Shown: one piece after another, positions 1-8,928 of the stretch
Layout: each line of letters opens with the position of its first letter
Position numbering within the stretch: position 1 is the first letter of the stretch
Assembly: GCF_003710805.1 (NCBI RefSeq)
Contig: NZ_RHHB01000004.1
Location: forward strand, 102,058-166,057
DNA: 64,000 bases
Direction of reading: 5' to 3'
DNA from: Agromyces tardus
GTDB lineage: Bacteria; Actinomycetota; Actinomycetes; Actinomycetales; Microbacteriaceae
The notes under the pieces: model-generated
The model's database searches: none
What the model was told of the DNA's origin: nothing
Seen by the model: the letters and a program-made list of their open reading frames with translations, nothing else
Position numbers and translations under genes: made by a program

Positions 1-10
1 TGCGAGGGGC

Positions 11-40
11 GTGACCCGCACGCGGTGGTCCCGGTAGCGT
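11..40 (+). promoter_or_regulatory. Candidate promoter of the heliorhodopsin-like gene
   Basis: A GTGACC box at 11-16 is followed after 18 bp by TAGCGT at 35-40. An 18-nt leader with the ribosome binding site GGGAGG at 47-52 leads to the ATG at 59. The -10 resembles those of other genes in the window. Bases 1-10 hold nothing I can assign. Confidence 0.4.
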
Positions 41-58
41 GAGCCCGGGAGGACCGCG

Positions 59-865
59 ATGCAGGACACGGGTTCCACGGTGGTGGGCGACGACGCGGAT
101 GCAGGTCGCCGGCTCCGCACGGTCGACGCGCTCGTCGGCATCGCGTACGCCGTGCAGGCGGTCATCGTGGGCGTCGTGGTGTCCACCGTCGGGGCGCGGG
201 TGCTGCTGCCCGTCACGGCCACGTTCACAGCCGGCCCGACCGGTGCGTCGTCGGAGCAGCGCGTGCACGTCGACATCGCCGCCGTCGACCTCGGAGTCGC
301 GGTGCTCGTGCTCCTCGCGGCGGGCGCGATCGTGCGCTTCGCCCTCCTCGTGCCGGCGCTCGCCGTGCGCCGCAGCGAGGCGACCGCCGTGGGGCGCAAC
401 ACGGTGCGGTGGGCGGAGTGGTCGCAGGTCTCGGCCGTCACGGTCTTCCTCGTGGCCCAGCTGAACGGCATCACGGAGGTCACGTCGCTCGTGCCCGTCT
501 ACGCGATGACCGCGTCCGCGGTGCTGCTCCTGGCCCTGCAGGAACGGTCGGGCGGCGGCGCGGCCGGGCGTCGCCTCGCCGCGGTCGCGGCGGTCGTCGG
601 CATCGTGCCGTGGGGCGTGATCGCGTTCGCCCAGATCGGCGCGACCGTCACGAGCGGCGCACCCGCGGTGACGGTGCGCATCATCACCCTCGCGATGCTC
701 GCGATCGCCGTCGCCGTGTGGGCGTTCGTCTGGCGGGCGGGTCGACGGCCGGTGGCGGCATCCGGGGTGGCCGACGAGGTGACCTACCTGGGCGTGGCGC
801 TGCTCGGCACCGGAACCTTCGCGTGGCTCGCGGTCGGCGGCATCGTGCTGCCGAGCGCGCTCTGA
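59..865 (+). CDS. Heliorhodopsin-family membrane protein lacking the retinal-binding lysine
   Basis: This 268-residue protein has about seven hydrophobic segments. Compared from memory with heliorhodopsin 48C12, blocks line up along the whole length: LPVTATFTAGPTG (residues 49-62), RWAEWS with the counterion-equivalent Glu120, AQLNGI, GIVPW (181-185) and, in the last helix, TYLGVALLGTGTFAW (242-256). In heliorhodopsins that last helix carries the Schiff-base lysine in SLVAK; here the aligned residue is Thr251 (codon 809-811, acc). The two conserved histidines of 48C12 align with Tyr30 and Arg93. The fold therefore looks retained, but covalent retinal binding should be impossible. A good ribosome binding site precedes the ATG. 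The family call rests on motif alignment. The function is unknown; an opsin-derived sensor or structural membrane protein is inference. Confidence 0.75.
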   Translation: MQDTGSTVVGDDADAGRRLRTVDALVGIAYAVQAVIVGVVVSTVGARVLLPVTATFTAGPTGASSEQRVHVDIAAVDLGVAVLVLLAAGAIVRFALLVPALAVRRSEATAVGRNTVRWAEWSQVSAVTVFLVAQLNGITEVTSLVPVYAMTASAVLLLALQERSGGGAAGRRLAAVAAVVGIVPWGVIAFAQIGATVTSGAPAVTVRIITLAMLAIAVAVWAFVWRAGRRPVAASGVADEVTYLGVALLGTGTFAWLAVGGIVLPSAL

Positions 866-898
866 CCGGACGCGGTCTCCGGAGGCCGGCACACGTCG

Positions 899-1345
899 TC
901 AGCCGCCTCCCTTGTCCTTGCCCTTCCCGCCCTTGTCGTCCTTGTTGCCCTTGCCGTCGCTGTTGCCCGGGGCGTCGTCGGCCGGCTCCTCCGTCGGCGT
1001 CGGCTCGGCGGTGGGCGGCGGCGTCGCGGCGGCGATGGATGCCTCGAGGTCGGCGCGCACGAGGGCGATCGCCTCGCGGATCTGGTCGGCGCGAGCGGGG
1101 TCGACCGTGCCGGCCGCCACGGCGGCGTCGACCTCCGCGGCCAGGGCGTCGAGCTGGGCGAGCGCCCCGGCGTAGTCCTCGGCGACCGAATGCGTCGCGA
1201 TCGTCGCGACCTGCGCGCGGAACGCCGCCGAGGTGTCGGCGCCGATCTCGGGGTCGGCGGCGCACGACGCGAGTCCGCCGATGAGGCCGAGCGCGACGGA
1301 TGCCGCGACCAGCGTGCGCCGCAGCCGGTACGTCTTCGCGGTCAA
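899..1345 (-). CDS. Small secreted lipoprotein
   Basis: The protein is about 148 residues. It opens with a positively charged stretch, a hydrophobic segment and the lipobox LASC with Cys28, so it should be lipid-anchored outside the membrane. The middle is Ala-rich and helical. The tail is Pro/Thr-rich (TPPPTAEPTPTEEP) and then Lys/Gly/Asp-rich. I chose the TTG at 1345 because it overlaps the kinase stop codon (TTGA) and sits just after a GGAGGAGG site inside the kinase end. The longer reading frame to 1516 would overlap the kinase by 175 bp. It is translationally coupled to the upstream kinase gene, so it may be a partner or substrate of that kinase (inference). I recognise no named family. 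Confidence 0.6.
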   Translation of the reverse strand: MTAKTYRLRRTLVAASVALGLIGGLASCAADPEIGADTSAAFRAQVATIATHSVAEDYAGALAQLDALAAEVDAAVAAGTVDPARADQIREAIALVRADLEASIAAATPPPTAEPTPTEEPADDAPGNSDGKGNKDDKGGKGKDKGGG

Positions 1346-2679
1346 GGCGTCACCGCCTCCTCCAGCTGTTCGAGGTGCGTGCCGAGCTCGCCCGGGACGC
1401 TCGGCAGCGGCGTCTCGCTCGGCGCGGGCTCGCCGGCCACGCTGCTCGCGATCGTCGGCACGATCATCACGACGAGGGCGAGGGCGAGCGCGACGAGGCC
1501 CGCGGGCAGCAGCCACCGCGGCATGCGTCGCCGGGCCGGCGCGCTCGGCCGGGTCGCGTCGGCACCAACGGGCGGTGCGGATGCCGCGACGCCCGGCAGG
1601 GCGGCCGGCGCTGTGAGCAGCCGGGTCGCCGCAGTCGGCTGCGCGGGCAGCACGCGAGTCGCGTCGACCACGTCGTCGTCGGCCCGAGTGGCGCCGGCCG
1701 TACCGTCGCCCGGGGCGCCGTCGCCCGTCGCGACGGGCATCGGCGCGGCGAGCAGGCGGGTGCCGTCGTCGGAGTCACCGACGGGGTCGCCGGAGAGGAT
1801 CGACGTCGCGGCCGCCTCGCGCGCCTCGACCGCGAGCGTGTGGGCCGTCACGGCCACGTCGAGCGCGCTCGGGCGTCCCGCCGGGTCCCGTGCCGTCATG
1901 GCGGCGAGCAGGGCGCACCAGTGCGGCCCGAGCGACGCGGGGATCTCGGGGTCGCGCACGAGCCGGGCGCTCGCCGACTCGAGCGCGGGCCCGGGGAAGG
2001 ACTGCTGCCCGGTGAGGGCCTCGATCATGACGAGGCCGAGCGCGTAGACGTCGGCCGCCGAACCGACGCGTTCCCCGCGCACCTGCTCGGGGCTGAGGTA
2101 GCCCGGCGTGCCGATGATGTGCCCCGTCGAGGTGAGGCGCGACTCGTCGAGCAGTCGCGCGATGCCGAAGTCGGCGAGCTTCGCGTTCCAGCGGCGGGTC
2201 GGCAGGTGCGCCGTCGAGAGCAGCACGTTGGCGGGCTTCACGTCGCGGTGCACGATGCCGCGGGAGTGGATCACGTGCAGCCCCTCGGCGAGCTCGGCGA
2301 GCACGTCGGCGGCGTCGGCGGACGGGATCGGTCCCGCCAGGAGCACCTCGCGGAGGTCGCGGCCGTCGACGAGCTCCATCACGAGGAACTCGCGGTCGGT
2401 GGCCTCGTCCTTCGCGGCGTCGTACAGGGTCACGAGCGCAGGGTGCGTGAGGCTTGCGAGCAGCGCGGTCTCGGAGCGGCGCCGGTCGGCGTCGTCGATG
2501 CCCTCGGCCGAGGCCCCGAACACCTTGACGGCGACGCGGCGGCCGAGCACGAGGTCGTCGGCGCGGTAGACGGCCGCCATCCCGCCGCGGCCGATCAGGC
2601 CGTCGATGCGGTAGCGACCGTCGAGGATCGCCCCGACGAACGTGTCTGCCACGGAGTCGCGGCCGGTTTCCGACGTCAT
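1342..2679 (-). CDS. PknB-type Ser/Thr protein kinase, single-pass membrane
   Basis: This is a 445-residue eukaryotic-type kinase. The glycine-rich loop GRGGMAAVY lies near residues 30-38, the ATP-anchoring Lys at 52 (VAVKVF), the catalytic loop HRDVKPANV at 144-152, DFG at 170-172, and the activation-loop end GTPGYLSPEQ at about 190-199, so all catalytic residues are present. A Pro/Ala-rich juxtamembrane linker leads to one membrane helix at about 389-414 and a 31-residue outer tail with no PASTA domain. It therefore has an inside catalytic domain and almost no external sensor, unlike PknB itself. It overlaps the downstream lipoprotein gene, which may supply the external part (inference). 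The ATG at 2679 has TACCCT 7 nt upstream, resembling a leaderless start. Confidence 0.93.
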   Translation of the reverse strand: MTSETGRDSVADTFVGAILDGRYRIDGLIGRGGMAAVYRADDLVLGRRVAVKVFGASAEGIDDADRRRSETALLASLTHPALVTLYDAAKDEATDREFLVMELVDGRDLREVLLAGPIPSADAADVLAELAEGLHVIHSRGIVHRDVKPANVLLSTAHLPTRRWNAKLADFGIARLLDESRLTSTGHIIGTPGYLSPEQVRGERVGSAADVYALGLVMIEALTGQQSFPGPALESASARLVRDPEIPASLGPHWCALLAAMTARDPAGRPSALDVAVTAHTLAVEAREAAATSILSGDPVGDSDDGTRLLAAPMPVATGDGAPGDGTAGATRADDDVVDATRVLPAQPTAATRLLTAPAALPGVAASAPPVGADATRPSAPARRRMPRWLLPAGLVALALALVVMIVPTIASSVAGEPAPSETPLPSVPGELGTHLEQLEEAVTP

Positions 2680-2725
2680 CGGATCGAGGGTAACCGCATC
2701 CGGATGTGAGCGCCCCGGGTTGCGC

Positions 2726-3565
2726 TCAGCCGAAGATCATGGGCAGGTCGTCGTCGGACTCGCCCAGGTCGAGGTCGACGAGCACCGGCACGTGGTCGCT
2801 CGGCGCGACGCCCTTGCGCTCGTTGCGGTGGATCGACGCCGCGGTCACCGCCTCGGCGAACGCCGTGGAGCCGAGGATGAAGTCGATGCGCAGCCCCTCG
2901 TTGCGGGGGAACTTCAGCTGCTTGTAGTCCCAGTAGGTGTAGCCCTCGGGCACGCGCGGGCGCACGACGTCGGCGACGCCCGCGTCCTCGAGGGTGAAGA
3001 AGGCCTGTCGCTCGGGCGGTGACACGTGCGTGGTGACGCCCTCGACGACGGCGGGGTCGCCGTTGTCCTGGTCGAACGGCGCGATGTTGAAGTCGCCCAT
3101 GAGCGCGAACGGCACCTCGGGGCGAGCGGATGTCTCGGCGCGCGTGTAGTCGGTGAGCGCCGCGAGCCAGTCGAGCTTGTAGGTGTAGTGCGGGTCGCCG
3201 AGCGCGCGGCCGTTGGGCACGTACAGGCTCCACACCCGCACTCCGTCGACCGTGGCGCCGATCGCCCGCGCCTCACGCGGGAGGTCTGGCCCCTCCTGGC
3301 CCTTCAGGAACCCGGGCATGCCGGGGAACTCCGTCTCGACATCGGTGATGGGGGAGCGGCTCGCGATCGCCACCCCGTTCCACTGGCTGAAGCCGTGGAT
3401 CGCGAGCTCGTAGCCGGCCTCTTCGAACGCCTCCGCCGGGAACTGCTCGGGCTTGCACTTGATCTCCTGCATCGCGAGCACGTCCACGTCTTCCCGCACC
3501 ATCCAGTCGACGACGCGGCCGGATCGGGCACGGATCGAGTTGACGTTCCAGGTGGCGATGCGCAT
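2726..3565 (-). CDS. xthA: Exodeoxyribonuclease III
   Basis: The 279-residue protein belongs to the endonuclease/exonuclease/phosphatase fold and repairs abasic sites and 3' blocks. Visible active-site motifs are TWNVNS (Asn7), MQEIKCKP (metal-binding Glu34), the GDFNIAP loop and SDHVPV near the C-terminus (catalytic His). Length is normal for bacterial ExoIII/ExoA. It is transcribed on the minus strand, upstream of the kinase gene with a 46-bp gap. The ATG at 3565 is preceded by TAGGCT with exactly 6 nt between, suggesting a leaderless message. Confidence 0.95.
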   Translation of the reverse strand: MRIATWNVNSIRARSGRVVDWMVREDVDVLAMQEIKCKPEQFPAEAFEEAGYELAIHGFSQWNGVAIASRSPITDVETEFPGMPGFLKGQEGPDLPREARAIGATVDGVRVWSLYVPNGRALGDPHYTYKLDWLAALTDYTRAETSARPEVPFALMGDFNIAPFDQDNGDPAVVEGVTTHVSPPERQAFFTLEDAGVADVVRPRVPEGYTYWDYKQLKFPRNEGLRIDFILGSTAFAEAVTAASIHRNERKGVAPSDHVPVLVDLDLGESDDDLPMIFG

Positions 3566-3571
3566 GCGACC

Positions 3572-3577
3572 AGCCTA
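3572..3577 (-). promoter_or_regulatory. -10 hexamer of xthA
   Basis: TAGGCT on the minus strand, 6 nt before the ATG at 3565; there is no Shine-Dalgarno sequence between them. A poor -35 candidate (GTTCGC) lies 17 bp further upstream. Confidence 0.45.
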
Positions 3578-3600
3578 TTCGGGAGGGCCGACGCGCGAAC

Positions 3601-3639
3601 GCGAACGGGCGCGCACCGCAGGGGTGCGCGCCCGTTCGC
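3601..3639 (-). terminator. Strong hairpin after the CWB2 gene
   Basis: A perfect 17-bp stem, GCGAACGGGCGCGCACC with its complement, closes a 5-nt loop 11 bp past the CWB2 stop codon. There is no T-run, as is usual for such GC-rich hosts. Confidence 0.7.
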
Positions 3640-3650
3640 CGGTCGACCGC

Positions 3651-5183
3651 TCAGCAGGTGCGGAACGGCTTTCCGCCCTCGTAGTACAGCTGCGACTGGT
3701 AGTACCCCAGCACATAGGCCTCGGCGACGACCAGGTCGGAGATCTGCTGCTGCACGCTGAGGCTCGTGCAGCTCGCGGGCGTCACGTACAGCGGCGCGCC
3801 GATGAGCCCGGCGAACGGCGCCCCCGCCAGGGCATCGGGGAAGTTCTCGCCGCTCGCGAAGAAGGCGTAGACCGCGGTGGCGCCGTCGTAGCCCCACGCG
3901 AGGTCCATGATCTTGAACGCCGTGTCATAGCGAGTCGCCCCGCCGACGCGCAGGACGTCGGCGACCAGCGGGAGCTTCGCGATGGACGACTCGATGCCGG
4001 TCGACACCGCGCCCGTCCCGCCCGCGATCGCAACGAGGTCCGCTCCGAGCGACGTGAGCAGATTGGCCGAAGCCGAATCGAGGGCGGAGCTGCTGCCCGG
4101 CACGATCAGCACGGGGATGTCGGCCGCGGACGCCGCCGCGCTGGCGGAGAGCGCGTCGGGGAAGTTCGCGCCCGATGCGACCCACAGCGCGCCGGTCGTG
4201 CCGAACTCGCCGGCGACGATCTTGCGCGAGGTGTCGTAGCGGTCGGCGCCCGCGTACCGTGCGAACTGCGGAGCAAGGGTGCGCAGCGTGGCCTCGACAC
4301 CCGCCGAGACCGCGCCGGTGCCGCCTGCGACCACGATGCGCTCGGGGGCGAGTCGCGCGATCTCGTCCTTCACGACCTGCGGGATGGACGTGCCGGGCAC
4401 GAGGAGCAGTGGACCGCCGCAATGCGCTGCGGCCGGTCCGGCGCTCAGGGCGTCGGGGAAGTTGAGGCCGTTGGCGACGAAGACGCACGGCACGCCGGCC
4501 GCGAAGCTCTGCGACACCGCGACGGCGGTCGCGTAGCGGTCGGCGCCGGCGATGCGACCCTTGAGGAGCGGCTCCAACTGCTCGTCGATTCCCGTGACGA
4601 CCTCGCCGTCGGCGAGCGAGATGACCGTCGCCTGCTCGATGTACTGGGCGTCCTCGTAGAACTCCGCGATGAGCGGGCTGCCCGGGGCCTCGTCGAACAC
4701 GACGACGACGTAGTCGCCCGCGGCCAGGTCGGGGATCGTGTACGCGCCGGTCACCGGGTCGCCGTAGGCGCTGGCGGCGACGACGTAGTCGCCCGCGGCG
4801 TCGTCCCAGACGAGTGCCGCGACCCACGCCGAGGTCAGCGGACTGCTGACTCCGGTGTACGCGAGTGCGGTGATCGTGCCGCTAATCGAGCCCGTGCCGG
4901 CGGCCAGGTCCGACTCGCCCACGGCGAACGATCGCGATGCGGTGGCCGCGCCGTCGGCGCCGTTCGCGGCGAGGTACGAGGCCGGCGAGCCCGCGGGCGC
5001 CTTCGCCAGCAGCCCGACGGGAACATCGGATGCCGAGGGATCGGGTTCGGTCGTCGACGCCGGCGGGATCAGGTCGGGCGTCGGGTCGGCGGCGTAGGCG
5101 GGGGCCATGCCGGTGCCGAGGAGGGCGAGGGTTGCGGCGAGCACTGCGGCACGTCGCAACCCCGCCATGGTGTGAGGGGCCAT
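3651..5183 (-). CDS. Secreted protein with three CWB2 cell-wall-binding repeats
   Basis: The protein is 510 residues with a signal peptide ending near APAYAA (about residue 32). Residues 95-200 look like a beta-sandwich, carboxypeptidase-regulatory or SdrD-B-like domain (GSISGTITA, GAYTIPDLAAGDYVVVVFDE). Three cell-wall-binding type 2 repeats follow, beginning near residues 209 (RIAGADRYATA), 309 (RYAGADRYDTS) and 412 (RVGGATRYDTA), each with the NFPDAL motif. CWB2 repeats are known to hold proteins on Gram-positive surface polymers. It probably acts as a surface or adhesive protein; no enzyme domain is visible. Translation could start at Met1 or at Met6. A strong hairpin terminates it. Confidence 0.88.
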   Translation of the reverse strand: MAPHTMAGLRRAAVLAATLALLGTGMAPAYAADPTPDLIPPASTTEPDPSASDVPVGLLAKAPAGSPASYLAANGADGAATASRSFAVGESDLAAGTGSISGTITALAYTGVSSPLTSAWVAALVWDDAAGDYVVAASAYGDPVTGAYTIPDLAAGDYVVVVFDEAPGSPLIAEFYEDAQYIEQATVISLADGEVVTGIDEQLEPLLKGRIAGADRYATAVAVSQSFAAGVPCVFVANGLNFPDALSAGPAAAHCGGPLLLVPGTSIPQVVKDEIARLAPERIVVAGGTGAVSAGVEATLRTLAPQFARYAGADRYDTSRKIVAGEFGTTGALWVASGANFPDALSASAAASAADIPVLIVPGSSSALDSASANLLTSLGADLVAIAGGTGAVSTGIESSIAKLPLVADVLRVGGATRYDTAFKIMDLAWGYDGATAVYAFFASGENFPDALAGAPFAGLIGAPLYVTPASCTSLSVQQQISDLVVAEAYVLGYYQSQLYYEGGKPFRTC

Positions 5184-5299
5184 GGGGGTCCGTTTCGGGT
5201 CGATTCGCGGCCCGCACGTCGCAGACCGTCAGCACATCGTAGGACGACGCGCGCGCGAAACGGAGTATCGATTCCGTATCGGATCGCCCCGTGGCGTGC

Positions 5300-5833
5300 T
5301 CAGGCGCGGATGCGATCGGGGCGTCCCGCACGCCGCCCCAGTCGGGGCACCACCGCCCAGAACACGATGAGCACGGCGAGGGCGATGGCGAGGGCGCCCC
5401 AGCCGGTCTCCCGGTTCACGGTGATGTCGAAGATGAGGCTCGTCACCCCGGCGGCGAGCATCGAGACGACGACGAGCAGGGTGAGCAGCAGCCCGTTCGC
5501 CACGCGCACCACGCGGTCCTTGTGCTTCTGGCCGCTCAGCTGGCGGTGCAGGATGACCGGGGCGAGCGAGACGAGCGTCGCGAACGCCGCGAGCACGACG
5601 AGCACGAGGTAGAGGTTGCGCTCGTACGGCTCGAGCTCGGAGAACTTGGGCTGGAACGCGACCGAGAGCAGGAAGCCCGTGATGAGCTGCGAACCCGCCT
5701 GCACCGAGCGCAGCTCCTGCAGGATGTCGTTCCACTTGCGGTCGAGCCGCTCGCCGTAGGTCTCGTCGCGGACCTCGCGCGGGTCGCCCTCGTCTTCGGC
5801 TGCTGGGGATGCTGACGTCGGATCCGTGGCCAT
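5300..5833 (-). CDS. DUF6328-like membrane protein
   Basis: The protein has 177 residues. An acidic N-terminus is followed by the segment YGERLDRKWNDILQELR and then four predicted membrane helices (about residues 50-65, 75-95, 110-130 and 143-162), ending in a basic Arg-rich tail. The pattern of a short amphipathic helix with QAGSQLITGFLLSVAFQPKF matches my recollection of DUF6328. Its role is unknown. TAGCAT lies 5 nt upstream of the ATG at 5833. The 116 bp between it and the CWB2 gene hold no clear element. Confidence 0.8.
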   Translation of the reverse strand: MATDPTSASPAAEDEGDPREVRDETYGERLDRKWNDILQELRSVQAGSQLITGFLLSVAFQPKFSELEPYERNLYLVLVVLAAFATLVSLAPVILHRQLSGQKHKDRVVRVANGLLLTLLVVVSMLAAGVTSLIFDITVNRETGWGALAIALAVLIVFWAVVPRLGRRAGRPDRIRA

Positions 5834-5887
5834 ACGCGATGCTATCGCCGCGGCATCCGCCGGTTCACGCCCTTGCGCCGGAGCGGC

Positions 5888-6250
5888 TCAGGGTGCCATG
5901 GGCTGCACGCCCGTGCTCGTGACCCACGCGCCGAGGAACCACCCGCCGACCATGAGCCCGATGCCGACGAGCGGGATCCAGAACGCCAGGCGCCGCAGGA
6001 CGAGCATCACGACGGCCGCCACGAGGGCGATCAGCCCGAGCGCCACCGGCAGCACGATCGCGAGGAGCATGCCCGTGGCGATGCGGTCGCTGTCGCAGAC
6101 CGACGACGCGCCGCACGAGTCGCTCGCGAACGCGAGGAAGAAGGCGAGGAAGAACAGCACGAACCCGGCGCCGACCATCAGGAGCAGCAGCACGATCGTG
6201 AGCACGAGGTCCCACACGATCACCGGTCGCCTCACGCGTGCCTCATCCAT
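5888..6250 (-). CDS. Small three-helix membrane protein, unknown function
   Basis: The 120 residues hold three strongly hydrophobic segments (about 10-40, 58-83 and 87-107). A short outer loop between the first two contains two cysteines (SCGASSVC). I do not recognise a functional family. The ATG at 6250 has a good GGGGGAG site 5 nt upstream, and the gene is divergent from cofE across 95 bp, so the two may share a control region. Confidence 0.65.
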   Translation of the reverse strand: MDEARVRRPVIVWDLVLTIVLLLLMVGAGFVLFFLAFFLAFASDSCGASSVCDSDRIATGMLLAIVLPVALGLIALVAAVVMLVLRRLAFWIPLVGIGLMVGGWFLGAWVTSTGVQPMAP

Positions 6251-6345
6251 GTCGTCTCCCCCGATCGCGTGCGCCGCCGCGCGTTCTGGCAGCGCGGCCG
6301 CGGATACTGCGAAGATACTCGGGGAACGGCGAGGGGACGGGTCAC

Positions 6346-7137
6346 GTGAGGTTCAGCATCGAGGGCGTCGCGGGCATCCCCGAAGTGGTCGAGGGGAGCG
6401 ACCTCGCGGCGCTCATCGCCGATGCGATCGACGCGGCCGGTGCGCCGCTCGAGCACGGCGACATCCTCGTGGTCACGTCGAAGGTCGTGTCGAAGGCCGA
6501 GGGGCGGTCCGTGCGGGCCGACGACCGCGAGCAGGCGATCACCGACGAGACGGTGCGGGTCGTCGCGACCCGCGAGAACCCGGGCGGGGCCACCACGCGC
6601 ATCGTCGAGAACCGGCTCGGCATCATCGGCGCCGCGGCCGGGGTCGACGCGTCCAACGCACCCGAGGGCACGGTGCTGCTGCTGCCGCTCGATCCGGATG
6701 CCTCGGCGCGGGCGCTCGCGGCCGGCATCCGCTCGCGCACCGGGGCCGACGTGGGCGTGATCGTCTCCGACACGCTCGGACGCCCGTGGCGCGAGGGCCA
6801 GACCGACATCGCGATCGGCGCGGCCGGAGTGCACGTCTTCGACGACCTGCGCGGACAGGCGGATGCCGCGGGCAAGCCGCTCGCCGTCACGATGCCGTGC
6901 GTGGCCGACGAGCTCGCCGGCGCAGCCGAGCTCGTGAAGGGCAAGGCCGCGGGCGTGCCCGTCGCGATCGTGCGCGGACTGGGGCGCTTCGTCGGCGACC
7001 TCGACCTGCCCGGGGCGCGCTCGATCGTGCGCCCGGCCGACCGCGACATGTTCCGCCAGGGCGCCGACGAGGCGTACGAGGAGGGCTACCGCGCGGGCTT
7101 CGAGGAGGCGCAGGTCGAGGACTCCTCGCCGTCCTGA
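6346..7137 (+). CDS. cofE: Coenzyme F420-0:L-glutamate ligase (CofE / FbiB N-terminal type)
   Basis: The protein has 263 residues. It adds the glutamate tail to F420-0. Family features are the N-terminal [26 protein letters not shown] (about residues 39-55), [33 protein letters not shown] and [19 protein letters not shown]. It lacks the C-terminal nitroreductase domain found in mycobacterial FbiB, so it is the stand-alone CofE form. I chose the GTG at 6346 because GAGGGGAC lies 7 nt upstream and the protein then begins at the conserved region; an upstream ATG in the same frame (6238) lacks support. The three genes behind it also concern F420. Confidence 0.9.
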   Translation: MRFSIEGVAGIPEVVEGSDLAALIADAIDAAGAPLEHGDILVVTSKVVSKAEGRSVRADDREQAITDETVRVVATRENPGGATTRIVENRLGIIGAAAGVDASNAPEGTVLLLPLDPDASARALAAGIRSRTGADVGVIVSDTLGRPWREGQTDIAIGAAGVHVFDDLRGQADAAGKPLAVTMPCVADELAGAAELVKGKAAGVPVAIVRGLGRFVGDLDLPGARSIVRPADRDMFRQGADEAYEEGYRAGFEEAQVEDSSPS

Positions 7138-7192
7138 CTCCGCCGAGCGGCCGCCCGGCCGGCCCGCCGGCCGGACCCGGCGCAGGAAGGGG

Positions 7193-7198
7193 CAGGAT
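7193..7198 (+). promoter_or_regulatory. -10-like hexamer before the FGD-like LLM gene
   Basis: CAGGAT lies 6 nt before the GTG at 7205, the same spacing as the TAGNNT boxes of other genes. The six intervening bases (ggaggg) could also serve as a weak ribosome site, so this is not decisive. Confidence 0.3.
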
Positions 7199-7204
7199 GG
7201 AGGG

Positions 7205-8203
7205 GTGTCAGCCCACATCGGCTATGCCGCGATGCTCGAGCAGTTCCCCCCGTCGGACGCGGTCGGGTTCGCGGCGCTCGCGGAGCGGCACGGCTTCTCG
7301 GGGGTGATGGCGACCGACCACTTCCAGCCGTGGGTGCCGCGTCAGGGTCAGTCGTCGCACGTCTGGAGCGTGCTCGGCGCGATCGGCGAGCGCACCCGCG
7401 GCGACTTCGGCCCGGGCGCCACGACCCCGACCTTCCGCACGCATCCGGCCGTGGTGGCGCAGGCGAGCGCGACGCTCGCCGCCATGCACCCGGGGCGGCA
7501 CTGGCTCGGCATCGGCTCGGGCGAGGCGCTCAACGAGCACATCGTGGGGCAGTACTGGCCCGAGGCGCCCGAGCGCATCAACCGCATGTTCGAGGCGATC
7601 GACGTGATCCGCAAGCTCTTCACGGCGTCGCTCGCGGGCCGCGACGTGCGGCACGCGGGGCCGAACTTCAAGCTCGAGTCCACCCGGCTCTGGACGATGC
7701 CGGCGAAGGCGCCCGAGATCCTCGTCGCGACGGCCGGTCCCGTCACGGCCCGACGGGCGGGCGCCGTCGCCGACGGCCTCATCACCACGAGCGGGCCCAT
7801 CGAGCGGATCGAGGCGCTGCTCGCGCGCTTCCGCGAGGGCGCGCGCGAGTCCGGCCGCGATGCCACGCGGATGCCGAAGGTGCTGCAGCTGCACCTCTCG
7901 TGGGCGGCCACCGACGAGGAGGCGATGCGCAACGCCCTCCTCGAGTGGCCCATCGGGGGGATGCGCTTCGGGCGCAGCGACATCCGCTCGCCCTTCGAGT
8001 TCGAGCAGCTCGCGCGCACGGTGCGCCCCGAGGACTTCACGGGCAGCATGGTCGTCTCGGCCGACCCCGAGCGGCACCGCGCCGAGATCCAGCGCCACCT
8101 CGACCTCGGCTTCGACCGCATCTACCTGCACAACGTGGGCCGCAACCAGGCCGACTGGATCGAGGCCTTCGGCCGCGAGGTGCTCCCGGGGCTGCGCGCG
8201 TGA
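7205..8203 (+). CDS. F420-dependent LLM-class oxidoreductase, FGD-like
   Basis: This 332-residue luciferase-like TIM barrel belongs with F420-linked dehydrogenases. It shares with the fgd gene downstream the DHFQPW motif (residues about 40-45), [14 protein letters not shown] and [11 protein letters not shown], all in the F420/substrate pocket region. It is more divergent than fgd and resembles the TIGR03557 group of F420-dependent enzymes (from memory). The substrate is unknown; a sugar phosphate or small alcohol is a guess. It starts with GTG and its stop codon overlaps the start of cofC (GTGA), so the pair is translationally coupled. It acts in the cytoplasm and uses or makes reduced F420. 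Confidence 0.85.
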   Translation: MSAHIGYAAMLEQFPPSDAVGFAALAERHGFSGVMATDHFQPWVPRQGQSSHVWSVLGAIGERTRGDFGPGATTPTFRTHPAVVAQASATLAAMHPGRHWLGIGSGEALNEHIVGQYWPEAPERINRMFEAIDVIRKLFTASLAGRDVRHAGPNFKLESTRLWTMPAKAPEILVATAGPVTARRAGAVADGLITTSGPIERIEALLARFREGARESGRDATRMPKVLQLHLSWAATDEEAMRNALLEWPIGGMRFGRSDIRSPFEFEQLARTVRPEDFTGSMVVSADPERHRAEIQRHLDLGFDRIYLHNVGRNQADWIEAFGREVLPGLRA

Positions 8204-8928
8204 GCGGGCGAGCGGATGCCGCGCCGGGCGGCTGGGCGGTCGTGATCCCCGTGAAGGCGCTCGCCGCAGCCAAGTCGCGCCTCGCGCCGACCGTGTCGCC
8301 GACCGCGCGGCTCGCGCTCGCTCGGGCCTTCGCGCTCGACACGATCGACGCCGCCCGTGCGGCGCGCTCGGTCGGCCGCATCGTCGTGGTCACCGGCGAG
8401 GTCGAGCTCGGTGCGCACCTGCCCGCGGGCGTGGAGCTGCTGCCGGAGACGCCCGGGGCGGGGCTCGGCTCGGCGATCGAGCTCGGGGTCGCCTCCGTGC
8501 GCGTCGGAGGAGACGGGGCCGTCGCCGTGCTGCTCGGGGACCTGCCCGCGGTGCGGGCGCACGAGCTCGACGCGGCGCTCGAGGCCGCGGCGCGGCATCC
8601 GCTCGCCTTCGTACGCGACGCCGACGGCTCGGGCACCACCCTCGCGACCGCCCGCACGGGCGAGCCCTTCGCTCCCGCGTTCGGCGACGGCTCGGCGGGG
8701 CGTCACGCGACCGCCGGGTTCGCCGACCTCGTCGTGGTCGAGCCGGGCGCGATCTCTGCGGGCCTGCGTCGAGACGTCGACACCGTCGAGGCGCTCGAGG
8801 GCGCCCTGCAGGCCGGTGTCGGGCCGCACACGGCCGAGGCGGTCGCCGCGCTCGCCGACGGGCCCCTGCCGCACGCGCCGGCATCCCACGTACCGATCAC
8901 CGACCCCCACAGAAAGGGACCATCGTGA
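8200..8928 (+). CDS. cofC: 2-phospho-L-lactate / PEP guanylyltransferase (CofC/FbiD)
   Basis: The protein has 242 residues. It activates phospholactate or phosphoenolpyruvate with GTP to provide the side chain that CofD transfers to FO. Nucleotidyltransferase features are [17 protein letters not shown] near residues 14-30, [17 protein letters not shown], the metal-binding LLGDLPAV (about 110-117) and [13 protein letters not shown] near 165. I chose GTG at 8200 because it overlaps the preceding stop codon by 4 nt; its own stop codon overlaps the fgd start. It is the middle gene of an F420 operon. Confidence 0.9.
   Translation: MSGRADAAPGGWAVVIPVKALAAAKSRLAPTVSPTARLALARAFALDTIDAARAARSVGRIVVVTGEVELGAHLPAGVELLPETPGAGLGSAIELGVASVRVGGDGAVAVLLGDLPAVRAHELDAALEAAARHPLAFVRDADGSGTTLATARTGEPFAPAFGDGSAGRHATAGFADLVVVEPGAISAGLRRDVDTVEALEGALQAGVGPHTAEAVAALADGPLPHAPASHVPITDPHRKGPS

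Noticed and set aside
3453..5612. A 719-codon open frame on the plus strand
   Set aside because: It is antisense to the CWB2 gene, whose repeats are clear on the minus strand.
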